Below are positions 8,717-16,327 of a stretch of DNA of 64,000 nt, one piece after another. The translations under genes and the position numbers were made by a program. The notes beneath the pieces are model-generated. The model was not told the DNA's origin, ran no database searches, and saw only the letters and a list, made by a program, of their open reading frames with translations. The stretch covers positions 4,588,001 through 4,652,000 of the forward strand of contig NZ_CP075171.1 of the NCBI RefSeq assembly GCF_021379005.1, in the 5' to 3' direction. Position 1 is the stretch's first letter, and every line of letters starts with the position of its first letter. The DNA is from Leptodesmis sichuanensis A121. GTDB taxonomy: Bacteria > Cyanobacteriota > Cyanobacteriia > Leptolyngbyales > Leptolyngbyaceae.

Positions 8717-9243
8717 TTTCCCGGCCTCAACGTCGCCGATAACGGTGGCGAAGTTTTGATGCCCTTTCCGCTTGCTGATTTCATCAATCCCAATGCGTTT
8801 GACTCCTGCCCATCCCGTGTTTTTTTCTGTGCATACTGATGCTTGAAAATCCCTTCAATGCGCTCAAAGCTTAATCCTTCTACGCGACCCACTTGCTCCA
8901 TACTTGACAGTTGTACTTGCTGGTAAATATGCTCCTCATAGCGTCGAGTGTACTGCCGTCCTGCGTCCATAAATGTCAATGACTCAGTAAAATAACGTTG
9001 GCAATCACGACAATAAAACTGACGACGAGGAATTTTCAAATAAGTGACTTGGCCAAAAATCGATAGGTCTCGAATCAAAATCGGACGGTTTTGATGCAAC
9101 TCTGAACTTAATTTCTTACAGTGTGGACAGCTAGATTCTTGATTGAGCAAGCGCAACTTTAAGTACACTTCATTGTCTTTTTGAATGCAATTTTCAACCG
9201 TAACGTGAGGGAAGTTAAGCAATCTATCAAGATGTATGTCCAT
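8713..9243 (-). CDS. ISL3 transposase, N-terminal part (upstream frame)
   Basis: The first 139 or so residues belong to the transposase. They include a zinc-finger-like CPHCKKLSSELHQNRP segment with a second CRDC pair, and an HTH region (EHIYQQVQLSSMEQVGRV), as in the N-terminal DNA-binding part of ISL3 transposases. After KKNTGW should begin, the zero frame instead reads out of phase (KTRDGQESNALG) and stops at 8713. The break falls at seven A residues (T7 at 8820-8826 on the plus strand). A -1 shift there restores the family sequence NTGWAGVKRIGIDEIS and joins the downstream frame, giving a product of about 385 residues, normal for the family. It may be expressed by ribosomal or transcriptional slippage, or be a broken gene. 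Confidence 0.85.
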   Translation of the reverse strand: MDIHLDRLLNFPHVTVENCIQKDNEVYLKLRLLNQESSCPHCKKLSSELHQNRPILIRDLSIFGQVTYLKIPRRQFYCRDCQRYFTESLTFMDAGRQYTRRYEEHIYQQVQLSSMEQVGRVEGLSFERIEGIFKHQYAQKKTRDGQESNALGLMKSASGKGIKTSPPLSATLRPGN

Positions 9244-9363
9244 TGGCGCAATCCCTGACTGAAAGTATCATATTATACGATTTTCACCCCGGATCCGGAA
9301 GAGCCGTATCTTTGAAGATTTAGTGATAACTGTTAAAGCCGTAAGATTACGGTTTAATTTAAC

Positions 9364-9436
9364 TAAACCTTGTCCAAGTCCAGAACCGTAGTTTCTCTTA
9401 TAGAAAAATTCTAGTTCTCTTGCTGGACTTGGTTTA
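9364..9436 (-). repeat. Dispersed hairpin repeat, copy C (inverted)
   Basis: The reverse complement starts TAAACCAAGTCCAGCAAGAG and ends CTGGACTTGGACAAGGTTTA, close to copy A. Its centre reads AATTTTTCTATAAGAGAAACT. Confidence 0.75.
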
Positions 9437-9833
9437 GCAAAGGCTGGACGGTTAAGTAGGAGGTTTCCTAGCCGCTCAGCCTTTATTCTTTGCTCTTGTA
9501 TTATCTCTGCTTTAAATAGATGCTCTATTCCTCATAAAAGCTTTACAGAAAATCAGTTATTTACACAGATAATAGCTATTAGGAATTGAATAATGCTTTG
9601 TAACTCAGATAATTTGTTATCAATAATCTGTAGGAAAATTGTCTAACTCTAAGAATTGCTTGTTGTTAAGTAAGTTGCGACCCCAACTTCGGCAATTTAG
9701 CGGATTATGAGTGTAGGTTTGGGAATGTTAGTTTGAAAAGAGATGCAGGTTTCTGAAGAGGCGTTTTAGTGAGGTGCACATTAGATGCCTGACTGCATTT
9801 AGACAACCCTAATCATTTGATTTGTAAATAAAA

Positions 9834-9907
9834 TAAATCTTCTCCAGGTCTAAAACCGTAGTTTCTCTTCTAGGAAAACGACCGTTCTCTAGCTGGACTT
9901 GGTTTAA
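9834..9907 (-). repeat. Dispersed hairpin repeat, copy D (inverted)
   Basis: The reverse complement begins TTAAACCAAGTCCAGCTAGA and keeps GAGAACGGTCGTTTTC and GAGAAACTACGG. Its far arm is degenerate (GACCTGGAGAAGATTTA). Confidence 0.72.
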
Positions 9908-9967
9908 GTCCAATCAGGAGTACAAGCTTTTCTAAAAAACTTATGACTCTGATTTTGGACAAGATTG
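9907..9967 (+). repeat. Dispersed hairpin repeat, copy E (very degenerate, abuts copy D)
   Basis: AAGTCCAATCAGGAG at the start and CTCTGATTTTGGACAAGATT at the end match the outer arms of copy A, placed immediately after copy D in the opposite orientation. The centre shows little similarity, so this is a tentative copy. Confidence 0.45.
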
Positions 9968-10059
9968 TATGCCACCTAATGAGTCAAATGATTCGGTGAG
10001 AAAGCTAGCACAGACTCAACTTTCACTCTAATTTTGCTGAATAAGGACTGTAGTAACGA

Positions 10060-10341
10060 ATGCAGCACGATTCATTAGATATCAAGAAAACTTCAACTCC
10101 TGAGGTAGGAGTATATGAATGTGAAATTCACCTCAAGTTCAGGCTGATTGAGGAAAAAGGAGCGCTAGACCAGCAAGCTCACCTTTTGGAAATGTTGATG
10201 GATGCTTTTGCTTATGGATCCGACGATTACATGGAACCGATTCAGGTTGAGGTGACTGCTGAGGAGATCTGCGAGTTAGCTGCTTCCCCCCAAATGCGCC
10301 GCCAATTAATCCGCTTGCGAAACTCCAGTGAATTGGCCTAA
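10060..10341 (+). CDS. Conserved small hypothetical protein
   Basis: A 93-residue acidic protein beginning MQHDSLDIKKTSTPEVGVYE. The middle (EIHLKFRLIEEKGALDQQAH, then LLEMLMDAFAYGSDDYMEPI) suggests a beta-alpha fold, and the C-terminus (VTAEEICELAASPQMRRQLI) is a helix. It resembles small conserved cyanobacterial proteins without assigned function; I cannot name a family with confidence. There is no signal peptide or membrane segment. It is monocistronic, 151 bp upstream of tRNA-Glu on the same strand. It is unlikely to be a spurious ORF because the composition is protein-like and there is an ordinary ATG start, although no strong Shine-Dalgarno is seen. Confidence 0.7.
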   Translation: MQHDSLDIKKTSTPEVGVYECEIHLKFRLIEEKGALDQQAHLLEMLMDAFAYGSDDYMEPIQVEVTAEEICELAASPQMRRQLIRLRNSSELA

Positions 10342-10492
10342 CTTCTTGGGCTTCCACGCTCAATTTGAGCAGCAACTGCGCTAGGATAATTAGGAATCGC
10401 GCAAGCATATCTTCGGTCGATCCAGATCCAATCCAAAAATATGTTGACAGATGTAGCGAGGTTCGATAGCCTAATAAAGGTCTGAACAACAG

Positions 10493-10565
10493 GCCCCCAT
10501 CGTCTAGAGGCCTAGGACACCTCCCTTTCACGGAGGCGACGGGGATTCGAATTCCCCTGGGGGTA
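10493..10565 (+). tRNA. tRNA-Glu (anticodon UUC)
   Basis: A 73-nt cloverleaf begins GCCCCCATCGTCTAGAGG. The acceptor stem GCCCCCA pairs with TGGGGGT, with a G1:U72 pair typical of cyanobacterial and plastid tRNA-Glu. The anticodon loop reads CTTTCAC (UUC), the T loop TTCGAAT, and the discriminator is A. CCA is not encoded. This tRNA serves both translation and 5-aminolevulinate synthesis through glutamyl-tRNA reductase. Confidence 0.97.
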
Positions 10566-10568
10566 TTC

Positions 10569-10605
10569 AAAGCTCTTACAGACAAGTCTGTGAGAGCTTT
10601 TTGTT
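10569..10605 (+). terminator. Rho-independent terminator after tRNA-Glu
   Basis: AAGCTCTTACAGAC and GTCTGTGAGAGCTT form a long stem (one mismatch) with an AA loop, followed by TTTTTGTTT, starting 4 bp past the tRNA. Confidence 0.9.
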
Positions 10606-10661
10606 TGGCAATATGAGCAGATCTCTATTAATTCGAACTTATAACTCGAACTTGAGTTCCC

Positions 10662-12341
10662 CTATCTGGCCGTGAGGCGGGTAATCTTCTCATGCAGAGC
10701 AAGTTGATATAGAGTCTTGAGCAGCACGATCGCTCCGATTCCTGAGATCAAAAATGCCCCGATCGCCCAATATGTATAGGCTCCTGCCAGCAAAAGGAGA
10801 CCGATTAGCAGGGAAAATCCTGTGAGGCAGGTGTACAAGAGGCTGCGGTTAGCTAGGGTCAATTTCTTCAAGGCGCGCTCCTGATCAAAATAGCGGGCAC
10901 GCAGTTCCAGTTCCTGTTGCTCGAGGCGTTCTTCCAGTTGCTGCAGCAAGAAACTGGATGGGCTGGGTTGCCGGATTCTATAGATTAAATAATCCTTCGC
11001 CTGGCGTACCAATTCTCCCACAGTCGCTCCTGGGCCTGTAGCGGTCGTTAGACTGGCAACAAACGGCTTGGCAGAGGCCAGCAGGTTATATTGGGGGTCT
11101 AGCGCACGGGCCACACCGTCCAGCGTGGTGAGTGCTTTCAGAATAAAGGTCATTTTGGCAGGTAAGCGAAAGGGTTGCTGCTCAAACAGCGCATACAACT
11201 CACTCCGCATCTCCGTGAAGGCTTGCATCTCGATCGGCTTCTCGGTAAATTTCTCCAGGAGAAAACGAGTAACCCGTCGGATCGGGGCCATATCGGACAT
11301 GGGTTCAATTAAACCCAGATCCATGAGAGTTTCAATTACCTGGTTCGTGTCCTTTTTCAGCACTGCAAAGAACGTTTTCACCATTTGTTCTTTGTTAATC
11401 GGCTGCACTTCTGCCATCATGCCGAAGTCATAAAAAATCAGGCAACCATCTTGGCTGACGGCCATATTACCGGGGTGGGGATCGGCCTGAAAAAAGCCGT
11501 CCTGCAGTAACTGCTTCAGATAGCAGCAAATCCCTAGCTGGTTGACCTCTTTAACATTGATGCCGCAGGCTTCTAAACTTTGACGATCGTTGATCTTGAT
11601 CCCTGGCACATAATCCATCGTCAGCACCCGTTTCGTCGTGTGCTTGGGATAAACTCTGGGAACGATGATGCAATCGTGATCCCTAAAGTTGTACCGGAAG
11701 CGATCGGCGTTAAGGGCCTCCTGAATATAGTCAATCTCCTGATACAGAATCTCGGTAAATTCGTGATAAATCGCTTCCAGGTCGTATTGTCGCGTCCAGG
11801 GAAGAAATCGCTGGCAGAAGCGAACTAATTGGTGGAGAACTTTGAAGTCCAGATCAAACAGCTTGTCTAATCCTGGACGCTGAACTTTGACCACAACCTC
11901 TTCCCCTGTATGCAGGCGGGCCTTATGAACTTGTCCCAGACTGGCTGCTGCAATTGGAACAAAGTCAAATTCTCGATACAGGTGGTAGATCGGTGCTCCC
12001 AACTCGGTTTCAACAATTGCGATCGCCTCTTCCGGACTAAAGCCCGGTACTTTATCCTGCAATCGGCTCAATGCCTGCACATATTCCAACGGCAACAGAT
12101 CAGCCCGAGTTGACAATGCCTGCCCTAATTTAATGAACGTTGGCCCCAGATCTAAGAGTGTCCCCACCAGCCATTGGGCGCGGCGATTTCGATAGCGGGT
12201 TGAACGGCCTGGAATTCTGCTGTCCCACCAGAGATAAAACATCAACTGGGCAGAGGAACTGAACACATCCATCTGCCGCACCAGGGGAGAATACCGGGTG
12301 CGCTGCCAGCGTAAACGTCTTGGGGCAGTAGACTTCAGCAT
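10662..12341 (-). CDS. AarF/UbiB/ABC1K-family atypical kinase-like protein
   Basis: This 559-residue protein has the ABC1 family hallmarks: the KxGQ motif in FIKLGQALSTRADLLP (about residue 72), an Ala-rich loop in AAASLGQVHKARLHTG replacing the kinase glycine-rich loop, FQADPHPGNMAV, and the metal-binding DFG in IFYDFGMM. The C-terminus has two hydrophobic helices (around residues 500-545), placing it at a membrane. Known relatives regulate prenylquinone (ubiquinone, plastoquinone, tocopherol) metabolism and have ATPase activity, with protein kinase activity disputed. Cyanobacteria carry several paralogues, and the exact role of this one is not clear. The histidine-kinase gene lies 36 bp upstream on the same strand, so they may be co-transcribed. 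Confidence 0.93.
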   Translation of the reverse strand: MLKSTAPRRLRWQRTRYSPLVRQMDVFSSSAQLMFYLWWDSRIPGRSTRYRNRRAQWLVGTLLDLGPTFIKLGQALSTRADLLPLEYVQALSRLQDKVPGFSPEEAIAIVETELGAPIYHLYREFDFVPIAAASLGQVHKARLHTGEEVVVKVQRPGLDKLFDLDFKVLHQLVRFCQRFLPWTRQYDLEAIYHEFTEILYQEIDYIQEALNADRFRYNFRDHDCIIVPRVYPKHTTKRVLTMDYVPGIKINDRQSLEACGINVKEVNQLGICCYLKQLLQDGFFQADPHPGNMAVSQDGCLIFYDFGMMAEVQPINKEQMVKTFFAVLKKDTNQVIETLMDLGLIEPMSDMAPIRRVTRFLLEKFTEKPIEMQAFTEMRSELYALFEQQPFRLPAKMTFILKALTTLDGVARALDPQYNLLASAKPFVASLTTATGPGATVGELVRQAKDYLIYRIRQPSPSSFLLQQLEERLEQQELELRARYFDQERALKKLTLANRSLLYTCLTGFSLLIGLLLLAGAYTYWAIGAFLISGIGAIVLLKTLYQLALHEKITRLTAR

Positions 12342-12377
12342 TTCAGCATCATAAATGATTCAGCAGCCCTTGATGCA

Positions 12378-14507
12378 TTAGATGGAACTGCCGACAGCCT
12401 GGGGCAGGACGAGCGTAAAGCAAGTTGTCCAGGCTGAGGACTGTTCTGTAGGAGCGCTAGAGGCTGAAATGGTGCCATTCAGATGTTGCGTCAAGCTCTT
12501 GACTAGAGCCAACCCCAACCCTGTTCCTGGCACGGCATTTTGCACAGCACTATGACAGCGTCTGAAGCGATCGAAAATATAGGGAAGTTCTTCGGGGGGA
12601 ATCGCCGCTCCCTGATTCGTAAGGGTGAGAACAATCTGATTGATAGCGTCTTCCTGACGAGGAGAAATGGCTAAGCGGATACAGGTTTGAGGTTCAGAGT
12701 AGCGAGTTGCATTGGTGAGTAACTCCACCAGGATACGGGTAAGGCTTTCACGATCGCTCCAGAGGCTTAGTGGATCACGAGGAATCTCTAAATCAAGTTT
12801 TAAACCTTTTCCGGCCCAACTGGATTCAAAGGAAGCCGTCACTTCTGTAACCAGATCGACTAAATTTAGTTCTTCAAGTTGCAGCGTTGTTTGTTTAGAC
12901 TCCAATTCTCGCAGAGTCAGCAGATCGTTAATTAAATTGGTTTCTTGGGCACATTGCTGTTCCAAAATGTCGAGGTAGCGTGCCCCACGATCGCCCTCAG
13001 TACCAGTTTGACGAAGCATCCGGATAGCCAAAGCCATACTGGTTAATGGAGTTCTAAGCTCATGGCTAACCGTATCTAGAAATTCATCCTTTAACTGGTT
13101 TAAGTGCCTCAGTTGCTCAAGCTGATTCCGAGTTCGCTCATAAAGCTTGGCTTGCACGGCGAGACTTTGCTTCAACTCAGCCGTCCGCTTCTCCACCAGA
13201 GATTGCACTTGTCGCAGGGTTTCTGTTTGGATGATGGCAGTACTGACTTGAGCACTCATTAACTCAACCAGTTCAATGTCCTCAGGTTGCCAGGAACGGG
13301 GTTGATCATCTCGAAGCACTAGAAATCCCAAGACAGTACCCTGGCTTTCCAGAGGGGCTACCAGAAGCGTATCCCTCTCACCGACTTGAAAGACGGTTGC
13401 AGTAGGAGAGCTATCATGGCCCAGAATCTGTTGGGCACTATTGATCACCATTGATTTTGGAGAATGAAGAAAAGCGTACTGACAAAGAGTACATTCCGAC
13501 AGCCAGAAGGATTGGTTCGATGTCCCAGCCATTGAACCAAGAAAGGAAGATGAGGGGGATTCATACCCCTCTTTGAACCACTCGCACGTTACCGTCACTT
13601 GAGCTTTGGGAATTTGCTCACCTGCTTTATTCCGGAATAAGGGATCCCAATATTTCAACCGCAGAAGGAGGCCGTGGCTCACTCCCAGCGCTGTAGCCAC
13701 ACCATTAATTGCCAATTGAAATACTTCACTTAAATTCGACGAGTTTCGGATAGCAATCGCTAGTTGTTTAACCACTCCCTGATACGTTGCTTGTTGCTTC
13801 AGTTGCTGTTGCAAGTTGAGATGGGAGAGTAGAGTCATGACCTGCTGAGCAATGATCTCCAATTGTTCAACTTGACAGGCTGGCCAGGAGTAAGGCCGCG
13901 ATCGCAGCAGGCTAATTCTGCCCAGGGGCATTCCGGGCAACTGAACTCGCACTTCTAATACAGAGCGATAAGGAAAACTATGGGTTGAAGTGGCATCAGA
14001 GGGCCATAGATCAGCAAGCTCCTGCACACAACACCTGGCCCCCGAATTGCTGGGCAGAGCTTGTACATCTGGGATGATGGTAGGAGTTCCGTTATCTAAT
14101 CGATCCGTATTCACCCAATTTGTTTGGGTAACTGCAGGGATAAAAGGGGATGAAAGGAGCGATCGCCCCGTTTCAGCTATCCACCATGCTGTTCGTACTC
14201 CTACCTGTGTAGGGGTAGAGAACATCACCAGGCAACCATCTACCTGAAACGCTTCTCCCAATAATGCGGCTACTCTGGGTATTGCTAAATCCGGCTCAGG
14301 GATGGCTACAGTAATCTGATTCAGTTGCTTCACGAGGCCAGTCAGGTCTACCTGAGATTGGATAGAAAGGGTAGGAGTTTCTCGCACTGACATCGCTCCT
14401 GTAGTGTGGGGCACCGAGTATAAAAAAGTTGCTTCCGTAGTGGGAGGCGTTTGGCTGTAGATACGGTCAGAACTGATAGTAGAAGGTACTTTTTGAGTCT
14501 TTTGCAT
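12378..14507 (-). CDS. GAF-domain sensor histidine kinase
   Basis: The 709-residue protein has no membrane helix and should be cytosolic. Two GAF-like regions (about residues 55-230 and 245-440) precede a coiled segment (TETLRQVQSLVEKRTAELKQ). The dimerisation/phosphoacceptor domain has His in LDTVSHELRTPL (about residue 480). The ATP-binding domain has the N box ILVELLTNATRYSE, a DRF box in YIFDRFRRC and the G2 box in GTGLGLALVKSL. Known role: autophosphorylation on His and transfer to a response regulator, none of which is encoded nearby. The first GAF contains two cysteines (GARCCVQEL), but no chromophore-binding Cys-His pattern of a cyanobacteriochrome is evident. The signal is unknown. 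The ATG at 14507 follows a poor Shine-Dalgarno. Confidence 0.93.
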   Translation of the reverse strand: MQKTQKVPSTISSDRIYSQTPPTTEATFLYSVPHTTGAMSVRETPTLSIQSQVDLTGLVKQLNQITVAIPEPDLAIPRVAALLGEAFQVDGCLVMFSTPTQVGVRTAWWIAETGRSLLSSPFIPAVTQTNWVNTDRLDNGTPTIIPDVQALPSNSGARCCVQELADLWPSDATSTHSFPYRSVLEVRVQLPGMPLGRISLLRSRPYSWPACQVEQLEIIAQQVMTLLSHLNLQQQLKQQATYQGVVKQLAIAIRNSSNLSEVFQLAINGVATALGVSHGLLLRLKYWDPLFRNKAGEQIPKAQVTVTCEWFKEGYESPSSSFLGSMAGTSNQSFWLSECTLCQYAFLHSPKSMVINSAQQILGHDSSPTATVFQVGERDTLLVAPLESQGTVLGFLVLRDDQPRSWQPEDIELVELMSAQVSTAIIQTETLRQVQSLVEKRTAELKQSLAVQAKLYERTRNQLEQLRHLNQLKDEFLDTVSHELRTPLTSMALAIRMLRQTGTEGDRGARYLDILEQQCAQETNLINDLLTLRELESKQTTLQLEELNLVDLVTEVTASFESSWAGKGLKLDLEIPRDPLSLWSDRESLTRILVELLTNATRYSEPQTCIRLAISPRQEDAINQIVLTLTNQGAAIPPEELPYIFDRFRRCHSAVQNAVPGTGLGLALVKSLTQHLNGTISASSAPTEQSSAWTTCFTLVLPQAVGSSI

Positions 14508-14961
14508 AATTTTGATGATCGAGATCTCCAGCCGTTTGAGAGTGCCCCTGCCTCCGTTAGAGTTCCCTGGGTTGCAGGGTATCTAGCAAACAACTTGGGA
14601 GATTCGAGAAAATTGTCCTCTACTTAACAAACCCTGGTCTCACGTCATAGACTCATGAAAATTCTGAGAATAACAACGTCAGTATATTGGCTCCCCAAAG
14701 TAGCTGAAAAGTGCGAATTTACGGAGAAGTAGCCCACCCTGAACCTTAATTTTTTCTTGCAAGTACGGTTATCTCTAAAGAATTACCCCATGGGGGGTAT
14801 GCGCTTTTTGTCAAATACTTGTTATCTTCTGTAATACTAGGGTGATGACAGAAGTTCTTTCGGGAATCCTGAAAAACATCTGGTTGTTATCTGAACCGGG
14901 GCTACTTCTCAAAACCTTGAGTTAGCCCTAATTGCGTACTCTCTCATATCTGGAGTGAACT
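14508..14961. other. Intergenic region between the histidine kinase and nblA
   Basis: A 454-bp gap that must hold both divergent promoters. A plausible nblA promoter lies at 14808-14837. Just upstream is TACCCCATGGGGGGTA (14784-14799), an imperfect palindrome. I found no NtcA consensus (GTA-N8-TAC). Confidence 0.5.
14808..14837 (+). promoter_or_regulatory. Candidate sigma-70-type promoter of nblA
   Basis: TTGTCA (14808-14813) and TAATAC (14832-14837) are separated by 18 bp, predicting a start near 14845 and a leader of about 115 nt before nblA. This is inferred from the consensus only. Confidence 0.4.
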
Positions 14962-15159
14962 ATGAACCAACCTGTAGAACTGTCCCTGGAACAGCAATTT
15001 AGTATCCGTTCCTTTGAAACCCAGGTACAACAAATGAGCCGTGAACAGGCTCAAGACTTCCTGGTGAAGCTGTATGAGCAAATGATTGTCCGTGAAAATA
15101 TGTACAAGCAGTTTCTGAAGCACCAGTGGGGCCTAGAGCCTGGTCCTCAGATTCAGTAG
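14962..15159 (+). CDS. nblA: Phycobilisome degradation protein NblA
   Basis: The 65-residue product MNQPVELSLEQQFSIRSFET followed by EQAQDFLVKLYEQMIVREN and KHQWGLEP is a textbook NblA: a two-helix hairpin that dimerises. Known role: an adaptor that binds phycobiliprotein alpha subunits and brings the Clp protease to phycobilisomes during nitrogen or sulfur starvation. The C-terminal QWGL is the conserved segment linked to phycobiliprotein binding. It is monocistronic, with a GGAG-like Shine-Dalgarno upstream (CTGGAGTG, 14950-14957). Expression is normally starvation-induced; no clear NtcA box is visible. The neighbouring divergent histidine kinase could be involved, but this is only positional. 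Confidence 0.96.
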   Translation: MNQPVELSLEQQFSIRSFETQVQQMSREQAQDFLVKLYEQMIVRENMYKQFLKHQWGLEPGPQIQ

Positions 15160-15439
15160 CCCTCTTTGCGAGTGGGCGACCTCGGTCTCTAGCTTTGTTC
15201 TTAAGTGGGAAAGAAGCTGGGGTGTGGGGCCGTCAATCGCACTGATGTTGACCTGCCAAGGCTGATGTTATTTAGATTGCTCATCATAATTGATAAATTT
15301 TCTGTTCGATGGGTTCAGCGATCGTCCTACAAAGCACAACTTAACGCCTTTATAGCCAACTGAACCAGTTTCCGCGGTTTATCCTAATATTGGGTAGGAG
15401 CAAAAGCTTTTATTTGGTAATCTTTCTCGCTGGCTCAAT

Positions 15440-16114
15440 ATGGTAAGACCTTTTGTAGGGTGGACAAGCTTTTTAGTTACCGTTGGATTATTGCTGCCTG
15501 TCCGGCCCAGTCAGGCCCTCACTCCCCCTCTCCAAGCCAATGTAGTGATCCCTGCGTTACCGGGCCGTGAGCCTGATGCCAATTCTCAGTTACAAAACTC
15601 TTTTCATCTAGAAAGTAACCCATCTTATTCACGGCTTGAACCCGATGTAGAGTTACCAGCTTCAGAAGACTCTCAAATCAAGCCACTTTATCAAATCGAC
15701 CCTTTGCCTGTTGAAGAGCAACCTCTGCGCCTGGAAATCAGTTTGAGTCGGCGACGGGTAGGGGTTTTCAAAGGGAAAAGTTTGATCAAGTCGTACCCGA
15801 TCGCTGTTGGTCGTCCGGGATGGGAAACCCCGTTAGGAACTTACCAGGTTCGGCAAATGCTGAGAAATCCTACCTGGATTCATCCGTTGAAAAAAGGTAT
15901 TTCGATTCCGGGTGGCGATCCAGAAAATCCGTTAGGCCGATTTTGGATTGGCTTTTGGACGGATGGGAAAAACTGGATTGGCTTTCATGGCACCCCTAAT
16001 CCCAAATCAGTTGGTACGGCAGCTTCTCATGGTTGTATTCGGATGTACAACAAAGATGTTGAAGAACTGTTCCAGAAGGTGAGCCTGGGGACAGAAGTTA
16101 AGGTGATCAAATAA
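15440..16114 (+). CDS. Secreted L,D-transpeptidase (YkuD domain)
   Basis: The 224-residue precursor starts MVRPFVGWTSFLVTVGLLLP and continues VRPSQA, an apparent Sec signal peptide cleaved near residue 26. After a Pro/Glu/Asn-rich linker, the YkuD domain occupies about residues 95-224. It carries the catalytic motif in GFHGTPNPKSVGTAASHGC followed by IRM: His and the nucleophile Cys of the HxxxxxSHGCIRM pattern. Known role: formation of 3-3 peptidoglycan crosslinks or attachment of proteins to the wall in the periplasm. It has a single catalytic domain and no LysM. It lies upstream of murF, another peptidoglycan gene, but an IS256 element now separates the two. Confidence 0.92.
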   Translation: MVRPFVGWTSFLVTVGLLLPVRPSQALTPPLQANVVIPALPGREPDANSQLQNSFHLESNPSYSRLEPDVELPASEDSQIKPLYQIDPLPVEEQPLRLEISLSRRRVGVFKGKSLIKSYPIAVGRPGWETPLGTYQVRQMLRNPTWIHPLKKGISIPGGDPENPLGRFWIGFWTDGKNWIGFHGTPNPKSVGTAASHGCIRMYNKDVEELFQKVSLGTEVKVIK

Positions 16115-16327
16115 CTCACAGATAACTCACGGAATTTACAGAGAATTTACCTGTAGCTTTCTATCTTTATAGAAGCTTTAAAGAGAAGCTCCGTGGTACT
16201 CCCTATATTTGGAATAATCCTCTTTTGATGTAATTCCAATGCTTAGAGCTTCAGTAAATCTACTTAGGGTGGTTCTCTTGTTGCTCCTGGTTGTGCCCGC
16301 CTGGATTGGTTTTCAGTGTTTGCCCTG

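Larger units (their letters stand above)
8059..9305 (-). mobile_element. ISL3-family insertion sequence, copy 1
   Basis: The element is 1247 bp. Its ends are GGTTCTCCCG on the left and, read inward from the right, GGCTCTTCCG, matching at 8 of 10 bases. It is flanked by a perfect 8-bp direct repeat GTATCTTT (8051-8058 and 9306-9313), the target-site duplication length known for ISL3. It encodes one transposase split over two frames. The copy at 57111-58357 has the same length and encodes identical proteins. Intact ends and duplication point to recent insertion. Confidence 0.95.
9306..10059. other. Gene-free region rich in hairpin repeats
   Basis: About 750 bp between the ISL3 element and the 93-residue gene. 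It carries three copies of the dispersed hairpin repeat (C, D and E), with D and E back to back. I see no coding region, tRNA or recognised small RNA in the remainder, which is AT-rich. Confidence 0.6.

Noticed and set aside
11068-11433. Long plus-strand frame inside the AarF gene
   Set aside because: Antisense to a well-conserved protein; composition is that of a shadow frame.
14640-14960. NtcA box upstream of nblA
   Set aside because: No GTA-N8-TAC match was found; near matches have wrong spacing.
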